DNA from: Haloarcula sebkhae
GTDB lineage: Archaea; Halobacteriota; Halobacteria; Halobacteriales; Haloarculaceae
Assembly (NCBI RefSeq): GCF_014647415.1
Contig: NZ_BMPD01000008.1
Span: forward strand, 62,001 to 126,000
DNA length: 64,000 bases
Reading direction: 5' to 3'
Each line of letters opens with the position of its first letter. Position 1 is the stretch's first letter. The position numbers and the translations under genes were made by a program. Below, piece by piece: positions 8,779 through 17,743 of this stretch. The notes under the pieces were generated by a model. It made no database searches. It worked only from the letters and a program-made list of their open reading frames with translations, and was not told the origin of the DNA.

Positions 8779-10044
8779 ATGGAGCGTGGTCGACTGGGGT
8801 TGGAACTCCGCGAGTCCGCCGCACTACTCCGAGCTGAAATCTGGCTATTTGTGGGTGTGGGTCTGGCATGGCTCGTCTACGGTGGCTGGGTACTCGCGAT
8901 GGGGCTGCTGCTGGCGCAGTTCCCAGGGCTCGAACGGACTGTTCTTGCGATACTCGCTGGCCGAACTGTCACGCTACGAACTGTACTCGCCGCTGGTCTC
9001 TGGCTCGTCGGTCCGTCACTGGCGACCGTTGTCCTCATCAACCGGCGGCTTCGGAACAGGCACGGCAACCTTGCCGACGCGTATCGGCTGGACCATCCAA
9101 GCCTGTTACTCGCTATCCCCGGCAGTGTACTCCTCGGCTGCCTGCTGCTCAGTGTCATACTCGGGCAGCCGTGGCCGCTCACGGTAGTCGTACTGTTCGG
9201 GACAGTGCATCTCGTCGTCCGGACCGTCGCCTACGGACACCGCGTCTACACGCTTTCGGTCCCACCACTCCTGTCGCTGCTGGTGTTCGTGAGCGCAGTC
9301 TCGCTTAGTACTGGGTGGTTGGTCCAGATGGACACCGCATCCGGCGTATCGCCGGCGCTGTCCCCGTGGCTGACTCAGGCTGGTATTAGTCCCGTTGTTG
9401 AGATAGTCCTCAAGCTGACGGGCGTTCAGCCAGCACAGACCACACCCATTTTCATTGCCGTCCCCGGCGTGCTGGCGAGTGCGTACCTCCTCTTCCAACT
9501 ACTCGCTGGGACCCCGGTCAGAATCCGTGCGCCGCTTTCGAACTGGCAGCGTCGTCCGGACCAGCGGCACCCGATCATGCCACCGGTCGGATCGGCGCAA
9601 AACGGAACCGAGCGTCCAACTGCCGAACGAGACGTGGACGCTGCACCGGATTCTCGGGAACAGACTGGAACCGACACCGAAGATGACGACAGCGACGCGG
9701 AGTCACCGGGACACACCGGGACCCGAGTGTTTTCGCCCGACGAGGCTCAGGCTGCGGAACCGCCTGCTCACGAATCGGGACAGGGCAACGCGCCGCCGTC
9801 AGGGGCTGCCACAGAACCGGAGGCGACGGTCGACGACACTGGAACAGGCGCGGAATCTGAGACAGCCGGGACGGACGATACGAACGAGACCACCTCGACA
9901 ACCGACGAAGCGTGGATGGATGATACATCTGTCTTCACGCCGGGCGGCCGGGACGCCGGCCAGTCGTACTGTAGCGAATGCGGCGAGTCGCTGCCGCCCG
10001 ACGCTGACACCTGTCCGTCCTGTGGCGACCCCGTCGACGGGTGA
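8779..10044 (+). CDS. integral membrane protein with C-terminal zinc ribbon
   Basis: The 421-residue protein has five or six hydrophobic segments in its first 250 residues (near 20-50, 65-90, 105-135, 140-165 and 210-235), then a long acidic Thr/Glu/Asp-rich cytoplasmic linker and a terminal zinc ribbon (CSECGESLPPDADTCPSCG). The ribbon closely resembles those in the preceding FHA protein, suggesting this is the membrane anchor or output of the same signalling system. It ends five bases before the convergent oxidase-cluster gene. I do not recognise the membrane domain. Confidence 0.75.
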   Translation: MERGRLGLELRESAALLRAEIWLFVGVGLAWLVYGGWVLAMGLLLAQFPGLERTVLAILAGRTVTLRTVLAAGLWLVGPSLATVVLINRRLRNRHGNLADAYRLDHPSLLLAIPGSVLLGCLLLSVILGQPWPLTVVVLFGTVHLVVRTVAYGHRVYTLSVPPLLSLLVFVSAVSLSTGWLVQMDTASGVSPALSPWLTQAGISPVVEIVLKLTGVQPAQTTPIFIAVPGVLASAYLLFQLLAGTPVRIRAPLSNWQRRPDQRHPIMPPVGSAQNGTERPTAERDVDAAPDSREQTGTDTEDDDSDAESPGHTGTRVFSPDEAQAAEPPAHESGQGNAPPSGAATEPEATVDDTGTGAESETAGTDDTNETTSTTDEAWMDDTSVFTPGGRDAGQSYCSECGESLPPDADTCPSCGDPVDG

Positions 10045-10049
10045 GGTGG

Positions 10050-10598
10050 TCAGCGGTTCGAAACGGGGATGTCGCCGAGTGCGACGGTGTACTGTGTCGA
10101 CTGTACTGATTCCCCGTCCGGGTACACGAACACCGTTACAGCGACGGTGTCCGGGCGCTCACCGGGCGGGAGGAGCCACGACTTGGTCACGTCGTCAGTG
10201 TCTCCCACTGGTAGCTGTCCAGTGCTTGCGGTGTCCGCAACTGCCTCTCCGCTGCGGGTGGTAACGCTGTCGAGACGAACTGCTGTGGGGTCTGACCCAG
10301 TGTTCGTCACGTTCACCGCGAGCGTGAACCGCCACCCATCGTCAGCCGTGACGACAGACGCCGCGTCGATGCGGGCTGAGACGTTGGCGGATTTCAGAAT
10401 CGGGTCGCCGACGCCGGCACCGGCCGGCTCCGCAGTCGGCGTTCCGGGGACCGCCTCTCCCCCGGTGTCTCCGGTTAAGTGATGCCCCATCATACTCCCG
10501 AAGGTAACGACCTCGATGAGGATCGGCAAGCCGATTCCGACGATGATGAGTAGTCGTAGCAGCGTTTTCTGCTCCGGACCGTCGACGTCGTCGAACAT
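10050..10598 (-). CDS. membrane-anchored accessory subunit of the ba3 oxidase (CbaE-like, tentative)
   Basis: The 182-residue protein has a short acidic N-terminus, one clear transmembrane helix at about residues 14-36, a Gly/Pro/Thr linker and an exported beta-rich domain (about 70-175) resembling CARDB/DUF11-type Ig folds (FTLAVNVTNTGSDPTAV). It is the last gene after oxidase subunits II and I on the minus strand, 23 bases downstream of subunit I. The Natronomonas pharaonis ba3 oxidase is described as having two extra small subunits, CbaD and CbaE; position suggests this is the CbaE equivalent, but I cannot confirm that by alignment. Confidence 0.6.
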   Translation of the reverse strand: MFDDVDGPEQKTLLRLLIIVGIGLPILIEVVTFGSMMGHHLTGDTGGEAVPGTPTAEPAGAGVGDPILKSANVSARIDAASVVTADDGWRFTLAVNVTNTGSDPTAVRLDSVTTRSGEAVADTASTGQLPVGDTDDVTKSWLLPPGERPDTVAVTVFVYPDGESVQSTQYTVALGDIPVSNR

Positions 10599-10621
10599 GA
10601 TGAGAGAGTAGTGAAGTGGTG

Positions 10622-12310
10622 TTAGACCGGGATCGGCGGGCTACCGGGCGCGAACAGTCCATCAGCGACCATGCTGGCGAGTGGTGGCCCGTAGGCGATG
10701 ACGATGAGCAGCAGGGCAATTGCCGTCCAGAGCTTGTAGTTGTCCAGAATACGCGGGCTGTGGTCCGCGCCGGACAGCGGTTCTGGGATGTTGCTGTTGA
10801 CCGACAGCGTCCCACCGCGGCGAGCGAGCAGGGTGTCAGTCATGACGATGAGGAACATCGCGGCGCCGACGAACAGCAGGAAGCCGCCGATGGCGATCTG
10901 GATTCGCATTTCGCCGACTGTTCCGGCGACTCCCTCGAACGCGAACTCGTCATACGTCGGTTCGGCAGTCCGTCGCGGAATGCCGGCGAGGCCGGCCCGG
11001 TGCATGGCGTTCGACATCAACGCCATGCCCACGAACCAGACGTACGGCTGGAGCGTAGCGATGCTGCGCTGTCGGAGTTTCTTCCCGGTGATCTGCGGGA
11101 CCAGCCAGTAGCTGATAGCCATCGCCGTCAGCGCGAACGCAGTCCCGACAGTGAGGTGGAAGTGGCCGGGCACCCAGATGGTGTTGTGGATGAGGTAGTT
11201 GATGTTCATCCCGGCGTTGATCATGCCGGAGAACCCTCCTGCTGCGAACATCAGGCCGGCGAGCATACAGCCAGCGAAGGCCGGCTTGCCCCACGGTAGG
11301 TTCCGAAGCCAGGAGAGGTAGCCCTTCGCACCTCGCTGGCGAGCCCCGTGTTCGACCGAGGCAACCACGGTGAAGGCGGTCAACAGCGAGGGCAACAGCA
11401 AGAACATCGTGTTCGTCATCGCGATGAACTTGTAGCCCGATGGAATACCGGGGTCGGTGTACTGGTGGTGGAAGCCGACCGGGGTCGAGAGCAGCAGGAA
11501 GGCGACGAAGACCACGCGGGCCAGCGGGTCACTGAACAGCCGGCCGCCAGCCAGTTTCGGCAGAATCGTGTACCAGACGAGGTACGCCGGCATGAGCCAG
11601 AAGTACACGACCGGGTGACCGAAGTACCAGAACAGTGTCCGCGTCAGCAGCGGGTCGACGTTCTGGATGAGTCCGAGCGACCACGGGATGAGGAAGGCGA
11701 CGACCTCGACGGCGACGCCGATGGTGGAGACATACCACATCAGCATCGTCGTCAGGACCATGAACGTCTGCAGCGGAATGCGTTCATCCGGGTTCTCAGA
11801 GCGCCACTCCCACAGCGCCTTGAAGTACGCGAGGCCGGCGATCCACGAACCGACGATGATGAGCGCCGCACCGATGTAAAATGCCGGATGTGCCTTCAAC
11901 GGGGCGTAGAAAGTGAACAGCACGTCCGCTTTAAGATCGTGACCCAGAATCGACGGCGCACCGACGAGACCGCCGATGATGGACACGGCCGCAAGCACTG
12001 TTCCTGTAAGCATTATCCAGAAGCCCGACCAGGCGATACGGTGTGGCAACTCTCGTTCGAGGCTGTTGGCGACGGCCCACGTGAACAGTCCCGAGATGAA
12101 GAACGTGGTAAACACGAGCGCCAGCAAGACGCCGTGGCCCGTCAGAATCGTGTAGTAGTCCGCAGAACTGATGAATCCGCGGAACACGCCGGTTCGATGG
12201 AGCGCCTGAATGACGCCAAATAACGCACCGATTCCAAGGGCGACGAATGCCACAATGAACTCGCTACGGACGATTTTCGACGTTTTCGGATAGGAATCGA
12301 CGAACACCAT
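10622..12310 (-). CDS. cbaA: cytochrome c oxidase subunit I, ba3 type
   Basis: The 562-residue, about 13-helix membrane protein carries heme-copper oxidase ligands: HGVLLALVF (heme b region), FGHPVVYFWLMP with the CuB His and the cross-linked Tyr, the His pair in GFHHQYTD, and VPGHFHLTVG with the heme ligands. The layout and length fit the B-family (ba3) enzymes, which reduce oxygen to water with proton pumping, rather than the longer aa3 subunit I. Its ATG overlaps the last base of the subunit II stop codon. Electrons should come from halocyanin, encoded first in the same operon. Confidence 0.93.
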   Translation of the reverse strand: MVFVDSYPKTSKIVRSEFIVAFVALGIGALFGVIQALHRTGVFRGFISSADYYTILTGHGVLLALVFTTFFISGLFTWAVANSLERELPHRIAWSGFWIMLTGTVLAAVSIIGGLVGAPSILGHDLKADVLFTFYAPLKAHPAFYIGAALIIVGSWIAGLAYFKALWEWRSENPDERIPLQTFMVLTTMLMWYVSTIGVAVEVVAFLIPWSLGLIQNVDPLLTRTLFWYFGHPVVYFWLMPAYLVWYTILPKLAGGRLFSDPLARVVFVAFLLLSTPVGFHHQYTDPGIPSGYKFIAMTNTMFLLLPSLLTAFTVVASVEHGARQRGAKGYLSWLRNLPWGKPAFAGCMLAGLMFAAGGFSGMINAGMNINYLIHNTIWVPGHFHLTVGTAFALTAMAISYWLVPQITGKKLRQRSIATLQPYVWFVGMALMSNAMHRAGLAGIPRRTAEPTYDEFAFEGVAGTVGEMRIQIAIGGFLLFVGAAMFLIVMTDTLLARRGGTLSVNSNIPEPLSGADHSPRILDNYKLWTAIALLLIVIAYGPPLASMVADGLFAPGSPPIPV

Positions 12311-12882
12311 TACTGATCCGCCTCCTCCTGAGCCTGTGCATCATCTGCTGACTGGTCGATGTTCTCTTGCTGCATATCGTACTCCTCCGGCGGGACGACT
12401 TCGACGGAGCCACCCATCGTGTGATGGGCCGCCCCGCAGTATTCGTGACAGATAAGCCCGTAGGTGCCGGGTTCGTTAAACCGTGCTGAGACTTCTGAGA
12501 CCTGACCCGGGATGACCATCGTGTTGATGTTTGTTTCGACCACAGAGAAGCCGTGCACCACGTCTGCACTGGTCACCCTGAACGTTACGTTGGCACCTGC
12601 GGGCACTTGGACCGGATTGTCTCCGCTCCCTGGAACGAACTGGAACTGCCGGGCGACGACGTACACGGTGTACTTATCATCGCCAGTCTTGACCACACCG
12701 GGGTCGTCGAAATGGGTGCCAGTGTTCCCGTTCTGTACTTCTTGCGCGCTTATTTGTCCGCCCGAATCGTCAACCATCCCGACGCCGACGCCGACCGAGC
12801 CGTAGGCGATGGTCGCGATGAATCCGACGATGAGCAGTATCGCTGCACCGAGCCAGACTTTTTCGAATCTATGAACCTGCAT
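12310..12882 (-). CDS. cbaB: cytochrome c oxidase subunit II, CuA-binding
   Basis: The 190-residue protein has an N-terminal transmembrane helix (about residues 11-33) and an exported cupredoxin domain with the CuA site: VVHGFSV with a His ligand, then CHEYCGAAHHTM carrying two Cys, a His and the Met. It accepts electrons from halocyanin and passes them to heme in subunit I. A Gln/Asp-rich tail ends the protein. It begins four bases after the halocyanin stop codon, so the three genes form one operon. Confidence 0.93.
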   Translation of the reverse strand: MQVHRFEKVWLGAAILLIVGFIATIAYGSVGVGVGMVDDSGGQISAQEVQNGNTGTHFDDPGVVKTGDDKYTVYVVARQFQFVPGSGDNPVQVPAGANVTFRVTSADVVHGFSVVETNINTMVIPGQVSEVSARFNEPGTYGLICHEYCGAAHHTMGGSVEVVPPEEYDMQQENIDQSADDAQAQEEADQ

Positions 12883-12886
12883 GATA

Positions 12887-14116
12887 TCACCCGATTATCG
12901 AGACGCGGCCGAGGAACTCGACGAAGTACATGAACACCCACAGCAGGCCGATCAACACGAAGTAGAAGGCGACCAGTGCCGCCGTTCCCTTCGGGTCGTA
13001 CTCGTCGTGGCCCAACTCGACGGCCGGTTCAGTTTCCGCGGCCTCTTCAACCGGTTCCGGGCCGGTCGCCCGCTGTAGCTCGCCACCTTCACCCGTCTGT
13101 GGCGGCCGCCCGTTCTGACGGCGTCGCATCGCAACTGCGAACAACAGCGGCGAGAAGAACGCAAGCAGGATCGAGCCTGAGAGGAGCCACTGCGGGCCGG
13201 AGAGTTCGATACCGCTACCCTCCTGTTCGCTTCCGCCCCCACTGCCGCCACCGCTGCCACCGAGCGGGCCACCGACAACGACGGCCCCCTTCATGCCAAG
13301 CGATTTGTGGGGGACACAGGCGTACTTGTACACGCCCATCTCTTCGAAGGTGTGGCTGTAGGTCGTTCCAGCCTCGCTGACCGCACCACCTGAGTCAAGC
13401 GGGCCATCGCCGTCAGAGACGACGTTGTGGCCGCCGCCTTCACCGGTCCAGGTCCAGGTTACTTCAGTGCCGGGCGTCACCCGGACCGCTGGCGGGTCGA
13501 AGGCGAACGCGCCATTGTTGCCCTGTGCGCCGACCGATATCTCGACGCTGTCGGCGTCGGTTCTGTCGACGGTCGTTCCATCGTAGTTCGAGACGTCGTC
13601 GAACCAGCCGCCGTAATCCGGATTCTCGGGTGGGCCTTGCTGCTGTTGCCCGCCGGAGCCGCCGTCACCGGAGCCACCGGGCCGAACGACGACGGCGCCC
13701 TTCATACCGAGCGATTTGTGGGGGACGCAGACGTATTTGAACATCCCCTCAGACTCGAAGGTGTGGCTGTAGGTCGTTCCGGCCTCGCTGACCGGGCTTC
13801 CGGAGTCAAGCGGCCCGTCGCCGTCCGAAACGACGTTGTGGCCGCCGCCTTCGCCGCTCCATTCCCAGACGACCTCTGTGCCCGGACTGACCATCACCGC
13901 GGGCGGGTCGAAGGCGAACGCGCCGTTGTTGCCCTGCGCGCCGACGGTGATTGTCACAGTGTCCTGGCCTCGCTTGTCGGCGGTCCCATCGTAGTTCGAA
14001 ACATCATCGAACCAGCCGCCATAGTCCGGTTCCTCCTGTGCTGTCGCCGTGCCAGTCGCGGCCAGCGCCGCTGTCCCGGCTGCGGCACCGACGAACTGTC
14101 GCCGACTCAGCGCCAT
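12887..14116 (-). CDS. two-domain halocyanin (blue copper protein) with membrane anchor
   Basis: The 409-residue protein starts with a Tat signal (SRRQFVGAAAG), followed by two near-identical halocyanin domains (about 40-155 and 170-290). Each has the type 1 copper ligands: the His in GHNVVSDGDG and the Cys, His and Met in the CVPHKSLGMKG loop. A Gly/Ser linker, a hydrophobic helix (about 310-330), a polar segment and a last helix near the C-terminus follow. It is exported folded and tethered to the membrane, where it would donate electrons to the oxidase encoded directly downstream. The two domains reflect an internal tandem duplication. It is the first gene of the ba3 operon. Confidence 0.92.
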   Translation of the reverse strand: MALSRRQFVGAAAGTAALAATGTATAQEEPDYGGWFDDVSNYDGTADKRGQDTVTITVGAQGNNGAFAFDPPAVMVSPGTEVVWEWSGEGGGHNVVSDGDGPLDSGSPVSEAGTTYSHTFESEGMFKYVCVPHKSLGMKGAVVVRPGGSGDGGSGGQQQQGPPENPDYGGWFDDVSNYDGTTVDRTDADSVEISVGAQGNNGAFAFDPPAVRVTPGTEVTWTWTGEGGGHNVVSDGDGPLDSGGAVSEAGTTYSHTFEEMGVYKYACVPHKSLGMKGAVVVGGPLGGSGGGSGGGSEQEGSGIELSGPQWLLSGSILLAFFSPLLFAVAMRRRQNGRPPQTGEGGELQRATGPEPVEEAAETEPAVELGHDEYDPKGTAALVAFYFVLIGLLWVFMYFVEFLGRVSIIG

Positions 14117-14253
14117 CGTCGCACCCCCACCGCGTCGTGCGAATCTGGCAGCTGACTGCTTCTAGCTTCGTGCCGTACCATATCTGGGAGAATAGCAGAT
14201 TACCTAAAAAAACCCCTGTTGGTGTTTTCAGCCGGCAGGAACGACCCGTTTCT

Positions 14254-14261
14254 TTTTATAA
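14254..14261 (+). promoter_or_regulatory. TATA box for the small subunit/SafE/ATPase operon
   Basis: TTTTTATA lies 22-30 bases ahead of the ATG at 14284, the leaderless promoter distance, in the divergent gap between the halocyanin gene and the plus-strand copper genes. Confidence 0.6.
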
Positions 14262-14283
14262 CCCCTCTAACGTACGGTCAGGT

Positions 14284-14460
14284 ATGTCTGCGTCAAGCCC
14301 TCGGCTCGTAACGTTGCTGGCGCTGCTCGGGCTCGCGCCGGTCGCGTACTACATGCAGGGAACCGGCCGCACCATCGTCGCGCTCTCGCTCGTCAGCGTC
14401 GTCATCATCGCCAGCAGTTTGTTCCTGATGACCAAACCAACAGAGTCGCGTCCCGTCTGA
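14284..14460 (+). CDS. small two-helix membrane protein, probable ba3 oxidase small subunit (CbaD-like)
   Basis: The 58-residue product is almost entirely two hydrophobic helices (about residues 8-24 and 29-50) joined by MQGTGRT, with a polar tail. It is the first gene of the plus-strand operon divergent from the halocyanin-oxidase genes and ends one base before the SafE-like gene. Small subunits of this size occur in haloarchaeal ba3 oxidases; the assignment rests on size and position. I start at the ATG at 14284 because of the TATA box; the longer upstream frame overlaps the halocyanin gene. Confidence 0.65.
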   Translation: MSASSPRLVTLLALLGLAPVAYYMQGTGRTIVALSLVSVVIIASSLFLMTKPTESRPV

Positions 14461-14461
14461 T

Positions 14462-15235
14462 ATGCCGTTCGGGACGGCGGGGCTAAGCTCCGGTGAAACG
14501 GCCGGCCTCGCGGCGTTCGTCGGGCTTGGGCTGGTCGGGAGCGTTCACTGTCTCGGGATGTGCGGGCCGTTAGTCACCACCTACGCCGATAGACTTGACG
14601 ACGGCGGGCCGGTGTCTGGCCACGAAATACGTCAGCACGCGCTGTTCAACGCTGGACGGACGCTGAGCTACGCGCTCGTCGGGACCGTACTTGGCGCTGC
14701 TGGCAGTGTACTGTACGATGTGGCTGGCCTGGCACGTCTCGGAACTGCTGTCCGGGGAGCTGTCGGGGTTTTCGTCGGCCTTGCTATCATCACCGTCGGA
14801 CTGGGGTATCTCTCCCGCGGCCGCGCCGTTGACGTGGCCCGGTCGCTCCCGCTGGTGGGGAACCTGTTCCAGCGCCTTTCGGCGTCGCTCGTCGCAAGGG
14901 TCGACCGGTGGGTCGACGGCCCGGGGATGGTCGCACTGGGCGCGATGCACGGTTTGCTTCCCTGCCCGCTGCTCTACCCGGCGTTCCTCTACGCGTTTGC
15001 GACCGGCTCCGCGCTCACCGGCGGGCTCTCGCTGGCCGCGCTCGGCCTCGGGACGTTTCCGCTGGTGTTCGCCTACGGGACCGCCTTCGGCACGCTGTCG
15101 CCGGGCCATCGCGCGACGTTGCACCGTGCACTCGGTGTCGTCTTCATCGCGCTCGCGCTCGTCCCGCTGTCGAACGGCCTGGCGGCGTTCGGTATCGCCA
15201 TCCCGAAACCACCACTGCCGATGCCCTGGACATGA
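14462..15235 (+). CDS. SafE/UreH-type sulfite exporter family membrane protein
   Basis: The 257-residue protein has about six transmembrane segments. Its first helix carries the signature VGSVHCLGMCGPL (residues 22-34), typical of the UreH/CcoI-associated branch of the TauE/SafE superfamily, with two Cys and a His likely to handle copper. A second motif, AMHGLLPCPLLYPAF, occurs near residue 165. In many genomes this family sits next to copper ATPases that load oxidases, and here its stop overlaps the start of such an ATPase. A role in copper insertion into the ba3 oxidase is inferred from context. Confidence 0.8.
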   Translation: MPFGTAGLSSGETAGLAAFVGLGLVGSVHCLGMCGPLVTTYADRLDDGGPVSGHEIRQHALFNAGRTLSYALVGTVLGAAGSVLYDVAGLARLGTAVRGAVGVFVGLAIITVGLGYLSRGRAVDVARSLPLVGNLFQRLSASLVARVDRWVDGPGMVALGAMHGLLPCPLLYPAFLYAFATGSALTGGLSLAALGLGTFPLVFAYGTAFGTLSPGHRATLHRALGVVFIALALVPLSNGLAAFGIAIPKPPLPMPWT

Positions 15236-17613
15236 CTCACTGTACGCTCTGTGATCTACCGGCCGATGCGCCGGTCACCGACGACGCAGTCGAGGGGACG
15301 TTCTGTTGTCGTGGCTGTCTGGAAGTCGCACGGACGCTCGACGATCCAGCGACGGAGAGCCGCGACGCCGCCGACACTGGCCTCGACCCGGACGACGCCG
15401 ACGGGGAGACGGCCTTCCTTTCTGTCGATGGGATGCACTGTGCGACCTGCGAGACGTTCCTCGAAGCGCGGGCCACAGACCACGACGGCGTCACCGCCGC
15501 GGCCGCCAGCTACCCGACGGGGACGATGAAACTCACCTACGACGCCGACGCGCTCTCGGAGTCGGACCTCACGGAGGCCGTGGCCGGCACCGGTTACGAC
15601 GCCAGCCTGCAGGCCACGGAAACCGACGACGAGTACGAACTCGAAGGGCGTCTCATCGTCGGCGGCTTCTTTGGGATGATGACGATGCTGTGGTACATCC
15701 TCTTTCTCTACCCGGCCTACCTCGGCGTGGATCAGTCCCTGTTACTGTTCGACCCCTCGGGGCAGGCGGGGGATTATCTGCTGTGGAACATGGCCGTGAT
15801 GACCGGCGTCGTGGTCGGGTACACCGGGTGGCCGTTGCTTCGCGGGGCCTACGTCAGCCTCCGCGCTGGGCGGCCGAACATGGACTTACTCGTCGCGATG
15901 GCTGCTGTGACAGCCTTCCTCTACAGCGTCGTCGCTGTCATTCTGGGACATACAGAGGTGTACTTCGACGTGGCGACGGTCATCGTCATGGCTGTCTCAG
16001 TCGGCGACTACTATCAGGACCGGGTCCGCCGACGCGCGCTGGACCGCCTCACGGAGTTCACCACACAGCGGGCCGATAGCGCCCGACGGCGCACCGATGG
16101 GGGACACGAGGAGGTCGACGTGGGGTCGCTGTCGGCCGGCGACGAGGTCGTCGTCCGCTCCGGCGAGCGCATCCCTGTCGACGGGACCGTGCTTGAGGGG
16201 ACCGCGGCCGTCGACGAGTCGCTCGTCACCGGTGAGTCGCTGGCCGTCCGGAAGACCGACGGAGACGAGGTCATCGGTGGGTCGCTGGTGACGCAGGGCG
16301 GCGTCGTCGTGCGTGTCGGACCGGACGCCGAGAGTACCGTCGACCGGCTGACGAACCTGCTGTGGGAGGTCCAGAGTACGCGCGGCGGCGTCCAGCGACT
16401 GGTCGACCGCATCGCCGCCGTCTTCGTCCCACTGGTGCTCGTTCTGGCTGTGCTCGCCACCGGTGGGCACCTCGTCGCCGGAGCGACACCCACGGACGCG
16501 ATGCTGACCGGGCTGGCGGTGCTCGTGGTCTCCTGTCCCTGCGCGCTCGGACTGGCGACGCCGCTCGCGACCGCGGCCGGCATCCGCCGGGCACTCGACG
16601 GTGGAACTGTCGTCACCGGCGACGCGGTGTTCGAGACGGCGACCGATGCAGACGTAGTCGCCTTCGATAAGACGGGTACGCTGACGACCGGTGAGATGGA
16701 ACTACTGGAGCGCGCCGACGAGGGGGTGATGTCCCGGGCAGCCGCGGTCGAGCAGTTCGCTGACCACCCCGTCGCCGAGGCCGTCACAGACGCCGTCCCG
16801 GTCCCGGACGCGGCCGTCTCCGGGTTCGAGCAACACCCGGGGCAGGGCGTCAGTGCGACAGTCGACGGAGAACACGTCGCTGTCGGGACGCAAGCCCTGT
16901 TCGACGACATCGGGTTCGACGTGCCCACCGATCTCCGAAACCGGTGTGAACGCGCGACCGAGAACGGGCGCGTTCCGGCGCTTATCGGATGGAACGGCAA
17001 AGCGCGGGACGTGCTCGTCGCGGGCGACAGGCTCCGCTCGCACTGGGAGTCAGTCGTCTCGACGCTCGCTCGTGACCGCGACGTAGTTGTCATTACTGGC
17101 GACCGCCCCGAAGCCGCCACCCCGTTCGAGCGCCACGACGGCGTCGACGAGGTGTTCGCTGGGGTACCGCCCGAGGCGAAAGCCGAAGTCGTCGAGCGAC
17201 TGCAGTCCCGCGGGACCGTCGCGATGATCGGTGACGGGAGCAACGATGCCCCGGCACTGGCGGCCGCCAACGTAGGCATCGCCATGGCCTCGGGCACGTC
17301 ACTGGCCGCCGATGCAGCTGATGCGGTCGTAACGACCGACGACCTGCGGGCAGTCCCCGACATGTTTTCGGTGACGGCCGCAACCCGTACCCGGGTCCGC
17401 CAGAACCTCGCGTGGGCGTTCTGTTACAACGCCGTGGCGCTCCCGCTCGCGCTGTTCGGCGTCCTGAACCCGCTGTTTGCGGCCCTGGCGATGACGGCCA
17501 GCAGCCTGCTCGTCGTTGGGAACTCCACGCGGACGCTGGCGGGGACAGCCTCACACAGCGATGCCGGTGCGGAGAGTCCGACCACGCCACAGCAACCGGC
17601 AGCAGCCGACTGA
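15232..17613 (+). CDS. P1B-type copper-transporting ATPase (CopA/FixI-like)
   Basis: The 793-residue protein has an N-terminal Cys cluster (CTLCDLP and CCRGCLEV) of the type found in FixI/CcoI ATPases, an HMA domain with MHCATC (about residue 68), about eight helices, the phosphatase loop TGESLAVRK, the intramembrane metal motif SCPCALG, the phosphorylation site DKTGTLTTG and the hinge GDGSNDAPAL. The CPC motif and Cys-rich N-terminus point to copper. It overlaps the SafE-like gene by four bases (ATGA). Being divergent from a ba3 oxidase, it most likely moves copper outward for oxidase or halocyanin assembly. Confidence 0.93.
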   Translation: MTHCTLCDLPADAPVTDDAVEGTFCCRGCLEVARTLDDPATESRDAADTGLDPDDADGETAFLSVDGMHCATCETFLEARATDHDGVTAAAASYPTGTMKLTYDADALSESDLTEAVAGTGYDASLQATETDDEYELEGRLIVGGFFGMMTMLWYILFLYPAYLGVDQSLLLFDPSGQAGDYLLWNMAVMTGVVVGYTGWPLLRGAYVSLRAGRPNMDLLVAMAAVTAFLYSVVAVILGHTEVYFDVATVIVMAVSVGDYYQDRVRRRALDRLTEFTTQRADSARRRTDGGHEEVDVGSLSAGDEVVVRSGERIPVDGTVLEGTAAVDESLVTGESLAVRKTDGDEVIGGSLVTQGGVVVRVGPDAESTVDRLTNLLWEVQSTRGGVQRLVDRIAAVFVPLVLVLAVLATGGHLVAGATPTDAMLTGLAVLVVSCPCALGLATPLATAAGIRRALDGGTVVTGDAVFETATDADVVAFDKTGTLTTGEMELLERADEGVMSRAAAVEQFADHPVAEAVTDAVPVPDAAVSGFEQHPGQGVSATVDGEHVAVGTQALFDDIGFDVPTDLRNRCERATENGRVPALIGWNGKARDVLVAGDRLRSHWESVVSTLARDRDVVVITGDRPEAATPFERHDGVDEVFAGVPPEAKAEVVERLQSRGTVAMIGDGSNDAPALAAANVGIAMASGTSLAADAADAVVTTDDLRAVPDMFSVTAATRTRVRQNLAWAFCYNAVALPLALFGVLNPLFAALAMTASSLLVVGNSTRTLAGTASHSDAGAESPTTPQQPAAAD

Positions 17614-17686
17614 CGCCGTGCTGTCGGTTGAGAGCGCGTCAGTAACGGTCGGTGTGGTTGTCATTTGGTATCACGTCTGAAACAGA

Positions 17687-17695
17687 TTTAATATA
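17687..17695 (+). promoter_or_regulatory. TATA-like promoter element
   Basis: TTTAATATA in an otherwise GC-rich gap would place a transcript start near 17715-17720 on the plus strand. It is the only clear promoter before the structured region and the tRNA-like structures at 18.2-18.7 kb. Confidence 0.5.
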
Positions 17696-17743
17696 TCACC
17701 GGTTCTGGTCGTATTTACGTCGCTTTCACGGACGTTGTGACCC

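Noticed and set aside
3860-10044. Calling the kinase cassette a type VI secretion or tellurite resistance locus
   Set aside because: Only the regulatory components are shared; no secretion, TerC or TerD genes occur nearby.
16014-17363. 449-codon minus-strand frame inside the copper ATPase gene
   Set aside because: Ser/Thr/Arg-rich shadow of the ATPase; no domain.
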